Positions 17,207 to 25,290 of a stretch of 33,549 nucleotides of DNA are shown here, in pieces. Source of the DNA: Desulfobacterales bacterium. Lineage in GTDB: Bacteria > Desulfobacterota > Desulfovibrionia > Desulfovibrionales > Desulfothermaceae. The translations under genes were made by a program, and so were the position numbers. The number at the start of each line of letters is the position of its first letter. The first letter of the stretch is position 1. The stretch lies in assembly GCA_027064715.1 (NCBI GenBank), contig JAMOPG010000203.1, forward strand, positions 1 to 33,549. Direction: 5' to 3'. The notes below the pieces were generated by a model. That model did no database searches and was not told the origin of the DNA. It worked only from the letters and a program-made list of their open reading frames with translations.

Positions 17207-18712
17207 ATGTTAAAAAGAATAATTTTATTCGTTGTATATATTCTATTTTTTAATAGTATACTTCTTTATGGAGGTGATGATAATTTTATGAAGCAGGTAA
17301 TGGAAAAAGTACATACATTTAAATTAGAAAATGGCATGCAATTTGTTGTGATGCAACGGGAAAAGACACCAGTTGTGAGTTTTGTTACATTTGTAAAAGT
17401 GGGAAGCGTTGATGAAGATATTGGACATACTGGTATAGCGCATATTTTTGAGCATATGGCATTTAAAGGTACAAAGGATATAGGGACAAAGGATTGGAAA
17501 AAAGAGAAGGTGGTATTGGAAGAATTAGATAATGTTTACAGAAAATATATAAGATGTGTAAATGAAGATAAATCAAGTGATAGATGCAAGTTGTTAAAGA
17601 ATAAATTTAACAGATTATTGGAACAGGCAGATTCTTATGTTATACCAAATGAATTTTCAAAGATTATAGAAAAAAATGGGGGAGAAGATTTAAATGCAGC
17701 CACTTCTACAGATTATACAATATATTATTGTTCCTTTCCATCAAATAAGGTGGAGCTCTGGTTTTCCCTTGAGTCTGATAGGCTAAAAAATCCTGTTTTT
17801 AGAGAATTTTATACAGAAAAAGAGGTGATTAGGGAAGAACGAAGGATGAGGATAGATACATCCCCAATGGGCAAATTGATAGAGGGTTTTAGGTCAATAG
17901 CATTTTCCGCACATCCATATTCTCACCCAACCATTGGCTGGGATTCTGACATTATAAATACAACTATTAAAGATGTGGAAGAGTTTTATAAAAAATATTA
18001 TGTGCCTCAAAATATTACCATTGCAATAGTAGGAGATGTGGACATTGAAGAGATTAAAAAATTTGCTCAAATATACTTTGGTTCCATTGAAAAAGGAGAT
18101 GAACCTCCAATTGTTTATACAAAGGAGCCAAAACAAAATGCCAAAAAAGGGATAACCATTTTTGGTAATGCGCAGCCAATATATGTTCGTGGATATCATG
18201 TCCCAGGATATGGGGATAAGGATTATGTTGTATTAAGGGTGCTTGAAGATATCCTGAGTGAAGGAAGAAGCTCAAGGCTATATTCACACCTTGTGCTTGA
18301 GAAAAAGCTGGCCCTTTCAGTTTCTGCTTTTTATGGATTTCCTGGGGAGAGATATCCTTGTTTGTTTGGTGTGCTCGCTATTCCAAATATGGGGGTTAGT
18401 GTTGATAAATTGTCAAAGGCAATTGATGATGAACTAAATGATATATTAAAAAATGGAGTAAAAAAAGATGAGATCCAAAGGGCTTATACCTTAGAGAAGG
18501 CAGAACTTGTGAGACAAATGGAATCAAATCTAGGAATGGCCAGAGAATTGGCATATGCCCAGGCAATTTATGGAGATTGGAAAAACATATTTTTTATTGT
18601 GGAAGAATTTAAGAATGTGAGTTCTAATGATATTCAACACGTTATAAGGAAATATTTTAAGCAAGATAATATGGTTGAGGGAAAATTAATTCCAACTAAT
18701 AACAAAAATTAA
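17207..18712 (+). CDS. Secreted M16-family zinc peptidase, catalytic subunit
   Basis: A 501-residue protein with a signal peptide (residues 1-21, hydrophobic, ending near LLYG), so it is periplasmic or envelope-located. The inverted zinc motif HIFEH is at residues 79-83, and the downstream acidic helix EKEVIREERRMR carries the third-ligand region. Both the N-terminal peptidase and C-terminal M16 domains are present. Such proteins (pitrilysin/processing-peptidase class, M16B) usually act as heterodimers with an inactive homologue, and the next gene encodes exactly that. The track starts at a GTG fused to the hemC stop. The ATG at 17207, behind GGGAG, is preferred because it yields a proper signal peptide. 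Confidence 0.9.
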   Translation: MLKRIILFVVYILFFNSILLYGGDDNFMKQVMEKVHTFKLENGMQFVVMQREKTPVVSFVTFVKVGSVDEDIGHTGIAHIFEHMAFKGTKDIGTKDWKKEKVVLEELDNVYRKYIRCVNEDKSSDRCKLLKNKFNRLLEQADSYVIPNEFSKIIEKNGGEDLNAATSTDYTIYYCSFPSNKVELWFSLESDRLKNPVFREFYTEKEVIREERRMRIDTSPMGKLIEGFRSIAFSAHPYSHPTIGWDSDIINTTIKDVEEFYKKYYVPQNITIAIVGDVDIEEIKKFAQIYFGSIEKGDEPPIVYTKEPKQNAKKGITIFGNAQPIYVRGYHVPGYGDKDYVVLRVLEDILSEGRSSRLYSHLVLEKKLALSVSAFYGFPGERYPCLFGVLAIPNMGVSVDKLSKAIDDELNDILKNGVKKDEIQRAYTLEKAELVRQMESNLGMARELAYAQAIYGDWKNIFFIVEEFKNVSSNDIQHVIRKYFKQDNMVEGKLIPTNNKN

Positions 18713-18726
18713 AAAAGGTAAAGAAA

Positions 18727-20130
18727 ATGAAAAGGATGGTGTTATTTATGGTATTAATGGCTCTTGGCAGTTGTGCAACATATGCTCCCAAAAAATACAA
18801 TGAGCTAAAATTTGACAAAGATATCTCCTGGCCTAATTATAAGATACACAGCTTTGTGTCTAAAAACAAGATAAAATTTTTTGTAATAGAGGACAGTGAA
18901 CTACCCTTAATCAGGATTCAGATGTATGTAAAAGGTGGAAGAAGTGTGGTGCCCTCTGGAAAAGAGGGACTGGATTTTATCCTTGCACAAATGATCTTAA
19001 ATGGTGGAACCAAAAAATATCCAGAAGAGCAGTTTAACGTATTTTTAGAAGATAGGGCAGTGGAATTTTATATAGACTTTGATTTTTTAAATGCGGTTGT
19101 AAACATTGATCTTTTGTCAAAGGACTTTTATGAGGTCATGCCTGTTATTTTGGACTCACTTGCACATCCAAATTTTACAAAAGAGAATTTTGAGTTAGCC
19201 AAAAAAAGATTAAAAAGTATAATTGCCAGGAGAAATGACAATCAGGAGGAGATTGGTCACAGGGAATTTAAAAGAATAGTCTATGGAAAAGATTCCATTT
19301 ATGGCCGCATCCCTACTTATGAAAGTGTGGATAATATAACAATGCAGGATGTTTTAGATTTTCACAAAAGATTGTTTGTGGGATCTAATCTGCTTGTTGG
19401 AATAGTTGGAGATTTACAAGTTAAGGATATAAAAAATCGGGTTTTGGACCTGTTTTCACTTTTTCCAAAGGGTCAAGAGGTAGTTTTTGATTTTCCTGAA
19501 CCACCTTATAATGGTGGGGAAAAATTTATAGTTGATTCAAAAGATTCAAATCAAGCCTTTATTATTTTAGGACATTTGGGAGATTATAGATTAAATCCAG
19601 ATTATGGTGCTTTGCAAGTGATGAATATGGTTTTAAGTGGTGGATTTTCTGGAAGGCTTTTTGAAAATATTAGGACAAGAAAAGGACTTGCTTATTCTGT
19701 TTATAGCCATTTTGGATGTGAGAGATATTTTCCAGGCATATTTTTTGTGGCCTTAAAGACTAAAAATAGCTCAGTAACAGATGCCATTTTGGCAGTTATA
19801 GATGAGCTTAAAAAGATCAAGGAACATGGATGTAGTGCAAAAGAAGTAGAAGATGCTAAAGAACAATTTTTGAACTCCATTGTGTTTAGATATGATTCAC
19901 CTAGAAAGGTTATGGAGAGAAGGCTATATTATGAGTTGAGAGATATGGATCCCAACTCTTTTCTAAAGTTAATTGATGACATAAAAAAGGTAAGTGAAAA
20001 TGACGTATCCAGGGTTGCAAAAAAATATTTGGATGTGGACAAATTGGACATTTTAGTGGTAGGAGATAAGAAACAATTGGAAAACGAACTTAAAGGTCTG
20101 GGAAATTGGAGAGAGTGGGAGTTAGATTAA
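18727..20130 (+). CDS. M16-family peptidase-like lipoprotein, non-catalytic partner subunit
   Basis: A 467-residue protein with a lipoprotein-like signal (hydrophobic core followed by LMALGSC, acylated Cys at residue 16), so probably membrane-anchored in the envelope. It aligns over its length with M16B proteins (GGRSVVPSGKEGLDFILAQMI, VLSGGFSGRLFENIRTRKGLAYSVYS), but where the active subunit has HxxEH it has DFILAQ, so it cannot bind zinc there. It keeps the substrate-clamping C-terminal motif FENIRTRKGLAYSV. It follows the active homologue by 14 bases, as expected for an active/inactive heterodimer. The substrate is unknown. Confidence 0.86.
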   Translation: MKRMVLFMVLMALGSCATYAPKKYNELKFDKDISWPNYKIHSFVSKNKIKFFVIEDSELPLIRIQMYVKGGRSVVPSGKEGLDFILAQMILNGGTKKYPEEQFNVFLEDRAVEFYIDFDFLNAVVNIDLLSKDFYEVMPVILDSLAHPNFTKENFELAKKRLKSIIARRNDNQEEIGHREFKRIVYGKDSIYGRIPTYESVDNITMQDVLDFHKRLFVGSNLLVGIVGDLQVKDIKNRVLDLFSLFPKGQEVVFDFPEPPYNGGEKFIVDSKDSNQAFIILGHLGDYRLNPDYGALQVMNMVLSGGFSGRLFENIRTRKGLAYSVYSHFGCERYFPGIFFVALKTKNSSVTDAILAVIDELKKIKEHGCSAKEVEDAKEQFLNSIVFRYDSPRKVMERRLYYELRDMDPNSFLKLIDDIKKVSENDVSRVAKKYLDVDKLDILVVGDKKQLENELKGLGNWREWELD

Positions 20131-20157
20131 AAAGTAAAAACATAGGAGGGAATAATT

Positions 20158-21420
20158 ATGCATCATACAGAAGAAGCATATAAAAGACTTTTGGAGATTG
20201 GTCGTCCCCCAAACATCAAAAGGCTTTTTCCAAATTCAAAGGCACTTATAGTAAGTGGTAAGGTCATTGACAGGGCAATGCTTAAAAAAGGGAAGGCAAT
20301 GACCATTGCTGCAAATGGGAGAAATTATTTTGTGATAAGGGGGGCTCTGTTAGCTGCGCAACGTGCAAATGCTGCTATAATTTTAGAGATAGCCAAGTCT
20401 GAATCCACATATTGTGCTACTAATTTCTGGAATTTGGCAAGAAGGGTTGATGCACTGTGTAATGAGCTCAATATCACTGTTCCAGTGGCAATTCACGCAG
20501 ATCATTTTACAATAAAAAACAAAGATGACATAGAAAAGGCCAGAAAACAGATTCCATCAATGTTTGATTTTGGTATAACTTCAATTGCCATTGACGCATC
20601 TCATATGCCTGATAGGGATAACTTACTTGCAAATATTGAACTCGCTCAATATATCCCAAAATGGGCAGGATATGAGACAGAGGTTGGAGAGATAAAAGGA
20701 AAAGAGGGATTATCTACCCCAGAAGAGGCCCTATTCTTAATCAGGGGCTTAAATGCCCATTCCATATTCCCAGATTGGATTGCCTTAAATAATGGAACTA
20801 CGCACGGTATACAGGATTCAGAGGCAGGAATCCAGGTAGATTTAACTGCAAAGATACATAAGGCACTGGAACCTTATAAGGTATCAGGTGCCCAGCATGG
20901 CACATCTGGAAATAGCACTCAAAGATTAAAAGAGATAGCTGAAAAGACTCGCACCACAAAGGCAAATGTGGCAACAGCGCTTCAGATGCTCACCTGGGGT
21001 GTAAAGGTAAATGAATATGGAAATGCTGAGCTAGATGAAAATGGCGAATTTATAAAAGAGAAAGACAAGGGTGTAAGTGAAGAGCTGTGGAGGGAGATGG
21101 TGGAATATGCCAAGAAAAATGGTTTAAAAGGTGGAAATTACAAAAAGCTAAACCTTCCTTTTGAAACTGCCCTGTTATCTGAACCAAAGGAAATTAGGGA
21201 GAGAATGACTAAGGCAGTGGAAGAATTTGTATATGATTTAATTGTAAATGTCTTTAATGCAGAAGATACAGCTGATATAGCAAAAGAGATTATTGCCAAA
21301 GCAAATTCCTATGACCTCGGTCCAAAGGCAGAAAAAATTGAAGATGAAAAAGAGTGGAGTATTGAAAAGATAAAGGCAATGGAAGCCAATGTTAAAGATA
21401 GTGGAGATTATGATGATTAG
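20158..21420 (+). CDS. fba: Class II fructose-bisphosphate aldolase family protein (long form)
   Basis: A 420-residue protein of the zinc-dependent class II aldolase fold. Metal and catalytic residues are recognisable in HADHF (His113, Asp115, His116), ETEVGEIKG, NGTTHGI and GAQHGTSGNS. The size exceeds the usual 285-360 residues, with extra C-terminal helices that are acidic at the end. Likely reaction: cleavage or formation of fructose 1,6-bisphosphate in gluconeogenesis and glycolysis. A related ketose-bisphosphate specificity cannot be excluded. It ends the six-gene run and is followed at once by a strong terminator. The ribosome binding site is TAGGAGGG. Confidence 0.82.
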   Translation: MHHTEEAYKRLLEIGRPPNIKRLFPNSKALIVSGKVIDRAMLKKGKAMTIAANGRNYFVIRGALLAAQRANAAIILEIAKSESTYCATNFWNLARRVDALCNELNITVPVAIHADHFTIKNKDDIEKARKQIPSMFDFGITSIAIDASHMPDRDNLLANIELAQYIPKWAGYETEVGEIKGKEGLSTPEEALFLIRGLNAHSIFPDWIALNNGTTHGIQDSEAGIQVDLTAKIHKALEPYKVSGAQHGTSGNSTQRLKEIAEKTRTTKANVATALQMLTWGVKVNEYGNAELDENGEFIKEKDKGVSEELWREMVEYAKKNGLKGGNYKKLNLPFETALLSEPKEIRERMTKAVEEFVYDLIVNVFNAEDTADIAKEIIAKANSYDLGPKAEKIEDEKEWSIEKIKAMEANVKDSGDYDD

Positions 21421-21440
21421 TTGTTGAATAATAAAAAGAT

Positions 21441-21477
21441 AAAGAAGGGAGCAACATTCGTTGCTCCCTTCTTTTGT
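21441..21477 (+). terminator. Rho-independent terminator after fba
   Basis: AAAGAAGGGAGCAAC pairs perfectly with GTTGCTCCCTTCTTT around an ATTC loop, followed by TTTTGTT. It lies 20 bases after the fba stop and closes the gmhA-fba unit. Confidence 0.95.
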
Positions 21478-21740
21478 TGATGGGTTGTTGTTAGGAAAAA
21501 TCCCAAGTAAATGTCTTTAAAAAATAGTGTATAGATCATGCGGCGGCATATATAACCTCCATATGAGAGAGCATTTCATTATTTGTGTATAATGTTATAG
21601 CCTCTTATTTTAAGTTGTTATATGTGCGACTTCTTGTCTTTCAATCTATCTGTATTTTGTATATGATTTTGAAACAAATTTTGGTAGGACAAAATTAAGA
21701 AGTGTAGATTTCTGAATAAAAAATGATTGGGTTTTAAAAT
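21478..21740. other. AT-rich intergenic stretch with one very short minus-strand ORF behind a good ribosome binding site
   Basis: Together with the flanking terminators this makes a 380-base gap. No gene-length ORF is seen. On the minus strand GGAGG followed by ATG at 21549 opens a 10-codon frame, MPPHDLYTIF, then TAA (ends 21517). It may be a chance match, a leader peptide or the 5' stub of a decayed gene. I see nothing else I can name here. Confidence 0.3.
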
Positions 21741-21780
21741 AAAGACCCTCTTTTCTTATTAATAAGAAAAGAGGGTCTTT
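21741..21780. terminator. Perfect 40-bp palindrome, terminator of the octahaem cytochrome gene
   Basis: AAAGACCCTCTTTTCTTATT is immediately followed by its exact reverse complement. It lies 20 bases beyond the minus-strand stop of the cytochrome gene, with TTTATTTT on the exit side. It can function in both directions. Confidence 0.85.
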
Positions 21781-21800
21781 TACTACAGATAAAAATGTTT

Positions 21801-23060
21801 TTACTTTTGTTTATTCATTATATTTTTTCTCATCTGTTCTGCCAGATGTTTCATTTCAACAAGGGTTTCTTTCATCTTTGCATAGCCATACCAGGTTGTA
21901 TAATCAGGATTCATATGAAATGCTGCCTGGAAGGTCTTCATACGATAGTCCATGAACATTTCATAGAGTTTTTCTTCAATAGGTGTATTAACTTCATAAA
22001 ATGTTAAAAGATCTGGATAAGGCCAAGTTGCCATATTGGTTTTCTTTGGAATAATACCGTCTTTATAAAGCCCTTCTACCAGCTCAATTGCTTCAGCAAA
22101 GATCTTATCAGCAGCCTTAATCATTTGGTCTGCATTTTTTAGATTATTCTCTGCAAAATTGGCAGAATGGCATTTTTCACACCTCTTTAACATCTTAGTT
22201 CTTTCAGCCTTAAAACTAGCTTCATCTAGCCTTGCCATATTTGCCTTTTTTACGAGATCAAGTCTCGGTGTAGGTTTTCCATCTTTGTCTAATACTCCAA
22301 GCGCCTTTAAAATTGTAATCCTATAATCTAGCCACTCTTTATCTTTTTCAGGTAACCTTAGGGCCAAAAATCCCCATCCAGTCATTACCCTGTGATTACC
22401 ATCTGGCATATGACAATCCTGACATGTAGGGCCCCTATGGGATTTTCTATCAGTAAGATAAGCTATTCCGTGTCTGGAATGTGACCAGAATTCCCACTGG
22501 GCATGATCAAATCCAGTATGACAACTTGCGCATGTTTCAGGTTCTTTTGCCTCTTTTACAGAAAAGGCATGTCTTGTGTGGCAGTTTTGACAATCCATGC
22601 CATATTTATAATATTTTCTGAATTCATTGTTTCTTACCTGGTTGTCTGTGATTCCAAGATTGTGACAACCATTACATCCTTTTTGGCCAGCAATAAATGC
22701 TTTTGGTTGCTTGTGGGCAAAATCTGGAAAAGCTGTAATAGGCAAAAGACCTAAGGCATGCTTTCCACTCATATACTGTTTTACTTGTGTTCTGTGGCAT
22801 CTCTTACAAGTTGAAATAGTAGGTAACAGGGCTTTATCAGCATCTGCAGCACATTTATGAGCACTGCCATGGCATGTAGCACAATTTAATCCAGCTTTAG
22901 ACATCTTGCTTTTGTGAAAATCTTTGACGATTCCTGGTGAAATTTTTGCATGGCACGATTCACAATCTTTAACATTTTTTGCAAAACCTTGGGCAGAACA
23001 TAAAAATAAAATTGCAAAACAAATTGCTTCTGAAAGGATTAAAAAGTTTTTGTTTTTCAT
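21801..23060 (-). CDS. Octahaem c-type cytochrome of the hydroxylamine oxidoreductase (HAO) family
   Basis: A 419-residue periplasmic protein with a signal peptide ending near residue 27 (QGFA). Eight CxxCH haem sites are at residues 33, 60, 85, 129, 157, 177, 213 and 294. The block CQNCHTRHAFSVKEA, then CASCHTGFDHAQWEFWSHSRHG, is characteristic of the HAO-like octahaem family. The C-terminal third is helical and haem-free. HAO oxidises hydroxylamine using a tyrosine cross-linked haem. Relatives without the cross-link reduce nitrite or hydroxylamine. I cannot align the tyrosine by eye. In an anaerobe a reductive or detoxifying role is the better guess. At 419 residues it is shorter than classical HAO. 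It is transcribed alone, with a good promoter and terminator. Confidence 0.85.
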   Translation of the reverse strand: MKNKNFLILSEAICFAILFLCSAQGFAKNVKDCESCHAKISPGIVKDFHKSKMSKAGLNCATCHGSAHKCAADADKALLPTISTCKRCHRTQVKQYMSGKHALGLLPITAFPDFAHKQPKAFIAGQKGCNGCHNLGITDNQVRNNEFRKYYKYGMDCQNCHTRHAFSVKEAKEPETCASCHTGFDHAQWEFWSHSRHGIAYLTDRKSHRGPTCQDCHMPDGNHRVMTGWGFLALRLPEKDKEWLDYRITILKALGVLDKDGKPTPRLDLVKKANMARLDEASFKAERTKMLKRCEKCHSANFAENNLKNADQMIKAADKIFAEAIELVEGLYKDGIIPKKTNMATWPYPDLLTFYEVNTPIEEKLYEMFMDYRMKTFQAAFHMNPDYTTWYGYAKMKETLVEMKHLAEQMRKNIMNKQK

Positions 23061-23111
23061 AACATTCCTCCTATTTTTTAACTTTTGTCCTTACCTTATA
23101 ATTTTTTAAGA

Positions 23112-23141
23112 ATTATATAAAACAACTATTATTATAGTCAA
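23112..23141 (-). promoter_or_regulatory. Sigma70-type promoter of the octahaem cytochrome gene
   Basis: On the minus strand TTGACT (23141-23136) is followed after 18 bases by a perfect TATAAT (23117-23112). The leader would be about 45 bases, ending in AGGAGG before the ATG. Confidence 0.65.
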
Positions 23142-23210
23142 CTGAGGATAAGGCTGTGCAAAAGGATCTTTTGATCAGGCTTTAGTTATAAAAAAAACGG
23201 GGAAGAACAA

Positions 23211-23321
23211 CCTATTCTAATTTATAAGACCATACATAAGCAATATCATTAGATCTCAAAATGTCCTCAATGGGTGGAGGAAAATCATGAGCTCTAATAA
23301 CATAAAAAGAAGTTTTCAGGC
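23211..23321 (-). pseudogene. Possible remnant of a protein-coding gene, C-terminal end
   Basis: The frame between a TAG at 23324-23322 and a TAG at 23213-23211 encodes 36 residues of protein-like composition (SFYVIRAHDFPPPIEDIL, then AYVWSYKLE) but has no ATG. The same frame continues upstream of the first TAG for about 20 further codons. This suggests an old gene end broken by a stop, in an otherwise empty 388-base gap (23061-23448). I do not recognise the family. Chance is a serious alternative. Confidence 0.25.
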
Positions 23322-23448
23322 TCTATCCATATCCAATTATAAAACAGGGCCAACAAGAGAGTGTCGCAGGAAAGTCAACTTGTAAAAGATATAAAATTTA
23401 TACACAAAATAATTGACACAATCCATCATTTTTATAAAAAATCAGCAC

Positions 23449-23655
23449 ATGAAGTTAGAAATAACACCTATACAATTACTTTTGGTTGGTATAGGTATGG
23501 CGTTTTTGATAGAGGGGATGATATATTTTTTATTTCCCTCTAGTATAAAAAATATGTTAGAACATATAAAAGAGATGTCTCCGTTAGTTTTGAGAAATTT
23601 GGGTTTTTTAGCGATGATTACAGGACTTATTATAGTGTATATGGTGATTAAGTAA
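23449..23655 (+). CDS. Small DUF2065-family membrane protein
   Basis: A protein of 68 residues starting MKLEITPIQLLLVG. Two hydrophobic helices, about residues 8-26 and 48-66, flank a short loop with the conserved core FPSSIKNMLEHIKEMSPLVLRNLG, matching the DUF2065 (YjeT-like) pattern of a Pro after the first helix and LRxxG before the second. Function unknown. The track starts at a TTG at 23413. I prefer the ATG at 23449 because it gives the family length, although no clear ribosome binding site precedes it. A TTGACA at 23413-23418 with a poor -10 could yield a nearly leaderless message. It ends three bases from the convergent PilZ gene. Confidence 0.7.
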   Translation: MKLEITPIQLLLVGIGMAFLIEGMIYFLFPSSIKNMLEHIKEMSPLVLRNLGFLAMITGLIIVYMVIK

Positions 23656-23658
23656 GAA

Positions 23659-24303
23659 CTACTGCAGTATCTTTGCCACATCTTTAATATATGAAGAGAT
23701 GGCCTCTATATCATCCACCTCTTCTGTTTTAAAAGCAATACCGAAACCCACTTTATCTTGTTTTGAAAAAATACGTTTTATAATTGAAGGTATGGAAAGT
23801 GCTTTATCAATATTGGGCAAGTTAAATTCCACAATCACTTCCTCTCCTGTTTTCAGTTTTTTTGAGTTTTCAGGATCATCAATAACAAATGCACATCCAC
23901 CAACACTTATATCCACAATTACTCCATCGTATTTTTGCTTTTTTCCCTTATCAAAGATCTTTGCAGGGAGCAAAGAGCTTATCCTATCAGCTTTACGAAG
24001 ATTCATAACATCAAATTTTTCAGGCTCTGCAAGAAAAATAATCTCAATGGGCCTAAATTGATAATGCACAACCTGAGTATTTCCTGAATAAATCTTTCCA
24101 TCTGCAAGAAAAATTACAGTTACATATGGTTTATTTATCAATATTTGTTTAATATTGGAGTTTAAATGAGTAGTTGTTAACATAAATCTCTCTCTTACCC
24201 AACCGATATATTTAACTTTTAGTCTTGTTTTTAAATGAGGAATCTCTATTAATACATTGTCTCCAGGATGCAATTTATTCAATATATTATAATTGTCAAA
24301 CAT
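23659..24303 (-). CDS. YcgR-like PilZ domain protein (c-di-GMP receptor)
   Basis: A 214-residue cytoplasmic protein. Residues about 8-95 resemble the YcgR N-terminal (PilZN-type) beta domain, and about 98-205 form a PilZ domain with both c-di-GMP motifs intact: RKADR (Arg103, Arg107) and DISVGG (Asp131, Ser133, Gly136). YcgR-type proteins bind c-di-GMP and slow the flagellar motor, and others affect the cell surface. The organism has flagellar genes elsewhere in the window, so motor control is plausible but inferred. It begins two bases after the ubiE stop, with its ribosome binding site inside the end of ubiE, indicating coupling. Confidence 0.85.
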   Translation of the reverse strand: MFDNYNILNKLHPGDNVLIEIPHLKTRLKVKYIGWVRERFMLTTTHLNSNIKQILINKPYVTVIFLADGKIYSGNTQVVHYQFRPIEIIFLAEPEKFDVMNLRKADRISSLLPAKIFDKGKKQKYDGVIVDISVGGCAFVIDDPENSKKLKTGEEVIVEFNLPNIDKALSIPSIIKRIFSKQDKVGFGIAFKTEEVDDIEAISSYIKDVAKILQ

Positions 24304-24305
24304 AA

Positions 24306-25022
24306 CTATTTCCTCGCTTTATGCAAATAAACTATCCCATAAGTCAAAGGATAATAATTTACATCAGAAAAACCCGAATGTAAAAGTTCTTGTTTTAATT
24401 GAAAAGAGCTGGGAAATTTTAATATAGAGTCTCTTAAATAGGTATAAGCTTTTTTGTTTCTAGAGACCTTATTTCCAATAAAGGGAAGTATAGAAGAGAG
24501 ATAAAGATTATAAAGGCCAAACATGATCTTTTTTTTGGGAGGAGAAAATTCCAATATCAAAAAAGTTCCACCTGGTTTTAACACCCTTAGCACTTCTCTA
24601 TATAACTCTTTTCTAGGACTGACATTCCTTATACCAAATGCAATGGTGACCACATCTATGGAAGATGTTTTTATTGGTATTTTTTTTCCATTTGCACAAA
24701 TAGCTAATTTGGAATCTATTTTTTTGGTTTTTTTAAGTCCTGCTCTGAGCATTTCATAAGAGAGATCTAAACCAATAAGTATAGGCTTTGACTGATAAAA
24801 CCGCTTTGCCAGATAGATTATTACATCCATGGTCCCTGTGGCCAGATCTAAAAAAACAGGTCTTTTTATGCCCTGAATGTTCTCTATACTTTCAATTAAT
24901 TTTTTTCTCCAATATATATCAATTCCAAAACTAAGAAAGTGATTTAAGAAATCATACCATGGCGAGATCTTTGAAAACATTGATGCAATTTGTTTGTCTT
25001 GAAACTTACTCATTCTTTTCAT
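24306..25022 (-). CDS. menG: Demethylmenaquinone methyltransferase (UbiE/MenG family)
   Basis: A 238-residue class I SAM methyltransferase that performs the last step of menaquinone synthesis, methylating demethylmenaquinone. Motif I reads FLDLATGTMDV, with GLDLSYEML as motif II. The UbiE-specific AFGIRNVSPRKELYREVLRVLKPGG and the C-terminal YTYLRDSILKFPS stretch are present. Anaerobes of this type use menaquinone only, hence menG. Two in-frame ATGs (25022 and 25013) compete and neither has a strong ribosome binding site. Both overlap the end of the 62-residue gene upstream, so translation is probably coupled. Confidence 0.9.
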   Translation of the reverse strand: MKRMSKFQDKQIASMFSKISPWYDFLNHFLSFGIDIYWRKKLIESIENIQGIKRPVFLDLATGTMDVIIYLAKRFYQSKPILIGLDLSYEMLRAGLKKTKKIDSKLAICANGKKIPIKTSSIDVVTIAFGIRNVSPRKELYREVLRVLKPGGTFLILEFSPPKKKIMFGLYNLYLSSILPFIGNKVSRNKKAYTYLRDSILKFPSSFQLKQELLHSGFSDVNYYPLTYGIVYLHKARK

Positions 25023-25194
25023 TTAATTCATTGTTATAAAGTGGATCCTCTGATATGGTCTTATACACCTCATTGTAGATAGGGGCAAAAAATTGGTGGA
25101 AATTTGTGGGCGAAATTCTGCCTATTTCAATAAATTTAACAATTATCTCTTTTGTCACCTGTATGGCCATTTTTTTTATTGCATCTTGTTTCAT
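25006..25194 (-). CDS. Small hypothetical protein, 62 aa
   Basis: A protein of 62 residues, starting MKQDAIKKMAIQVTKEIIVKF, with an amphipathic helix followed by the compact segment GRISPTNFHQFFAPIYNEVY and an acidic tail. It has no membrane segment or known motif that I recognise. The composition, the GGAGATGA ribosome binding site and the overlap with the ubiE/menG start argue that it is real. It is the first gene of a minus-strand group with menG and the PilZ gene, behind a terminator-like hairpin. Confidence 0.65.
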   Translation of the reverse strand: MKQDAIKKMAIQVTKEIIVKFIEIGRISPTNFHQFFAPIYNEVYKTISEDPLYNNELNEKNE

Positions 25195-25238
25195 GGATCA
25201 TCTCCAACTAAAAAAAACTGTTTAAAAAGTTATAAAAA

Positions 25239-25290
25239 AGTCCGGAAGGGGGAAATGGTCTGGCCCACTAACCAGTATCACTTCCGGACT
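25239..25290 (-). other. Terminator-like hairpin with structured loop in front of the 62-aa/menG/pilZ group
   Basis: AGTCCGGAAG and CTTCCGGACT form a perfect 10-bp stem, and on the minus strand TTTTTTATA follows. The 32-base loop can pair further (CTGG with CCAG, or TGGT with ACCA, mutually exclusive). Only 36 bases separate its T run from the ATG of the 62-aa gene, with no good promoter between. It is either a second terminator of the upstream group or a leader attenuator of the downstream one. Confidence 0.6.

Noticed and set aside
23361-23543. 60-aa plus-strand ORF from a GTG overlapping the DUF2065 gene
   Set aside because: Out of frame with the better-supported DUF2065 protein, and no ribosome binding site or family resemblance.
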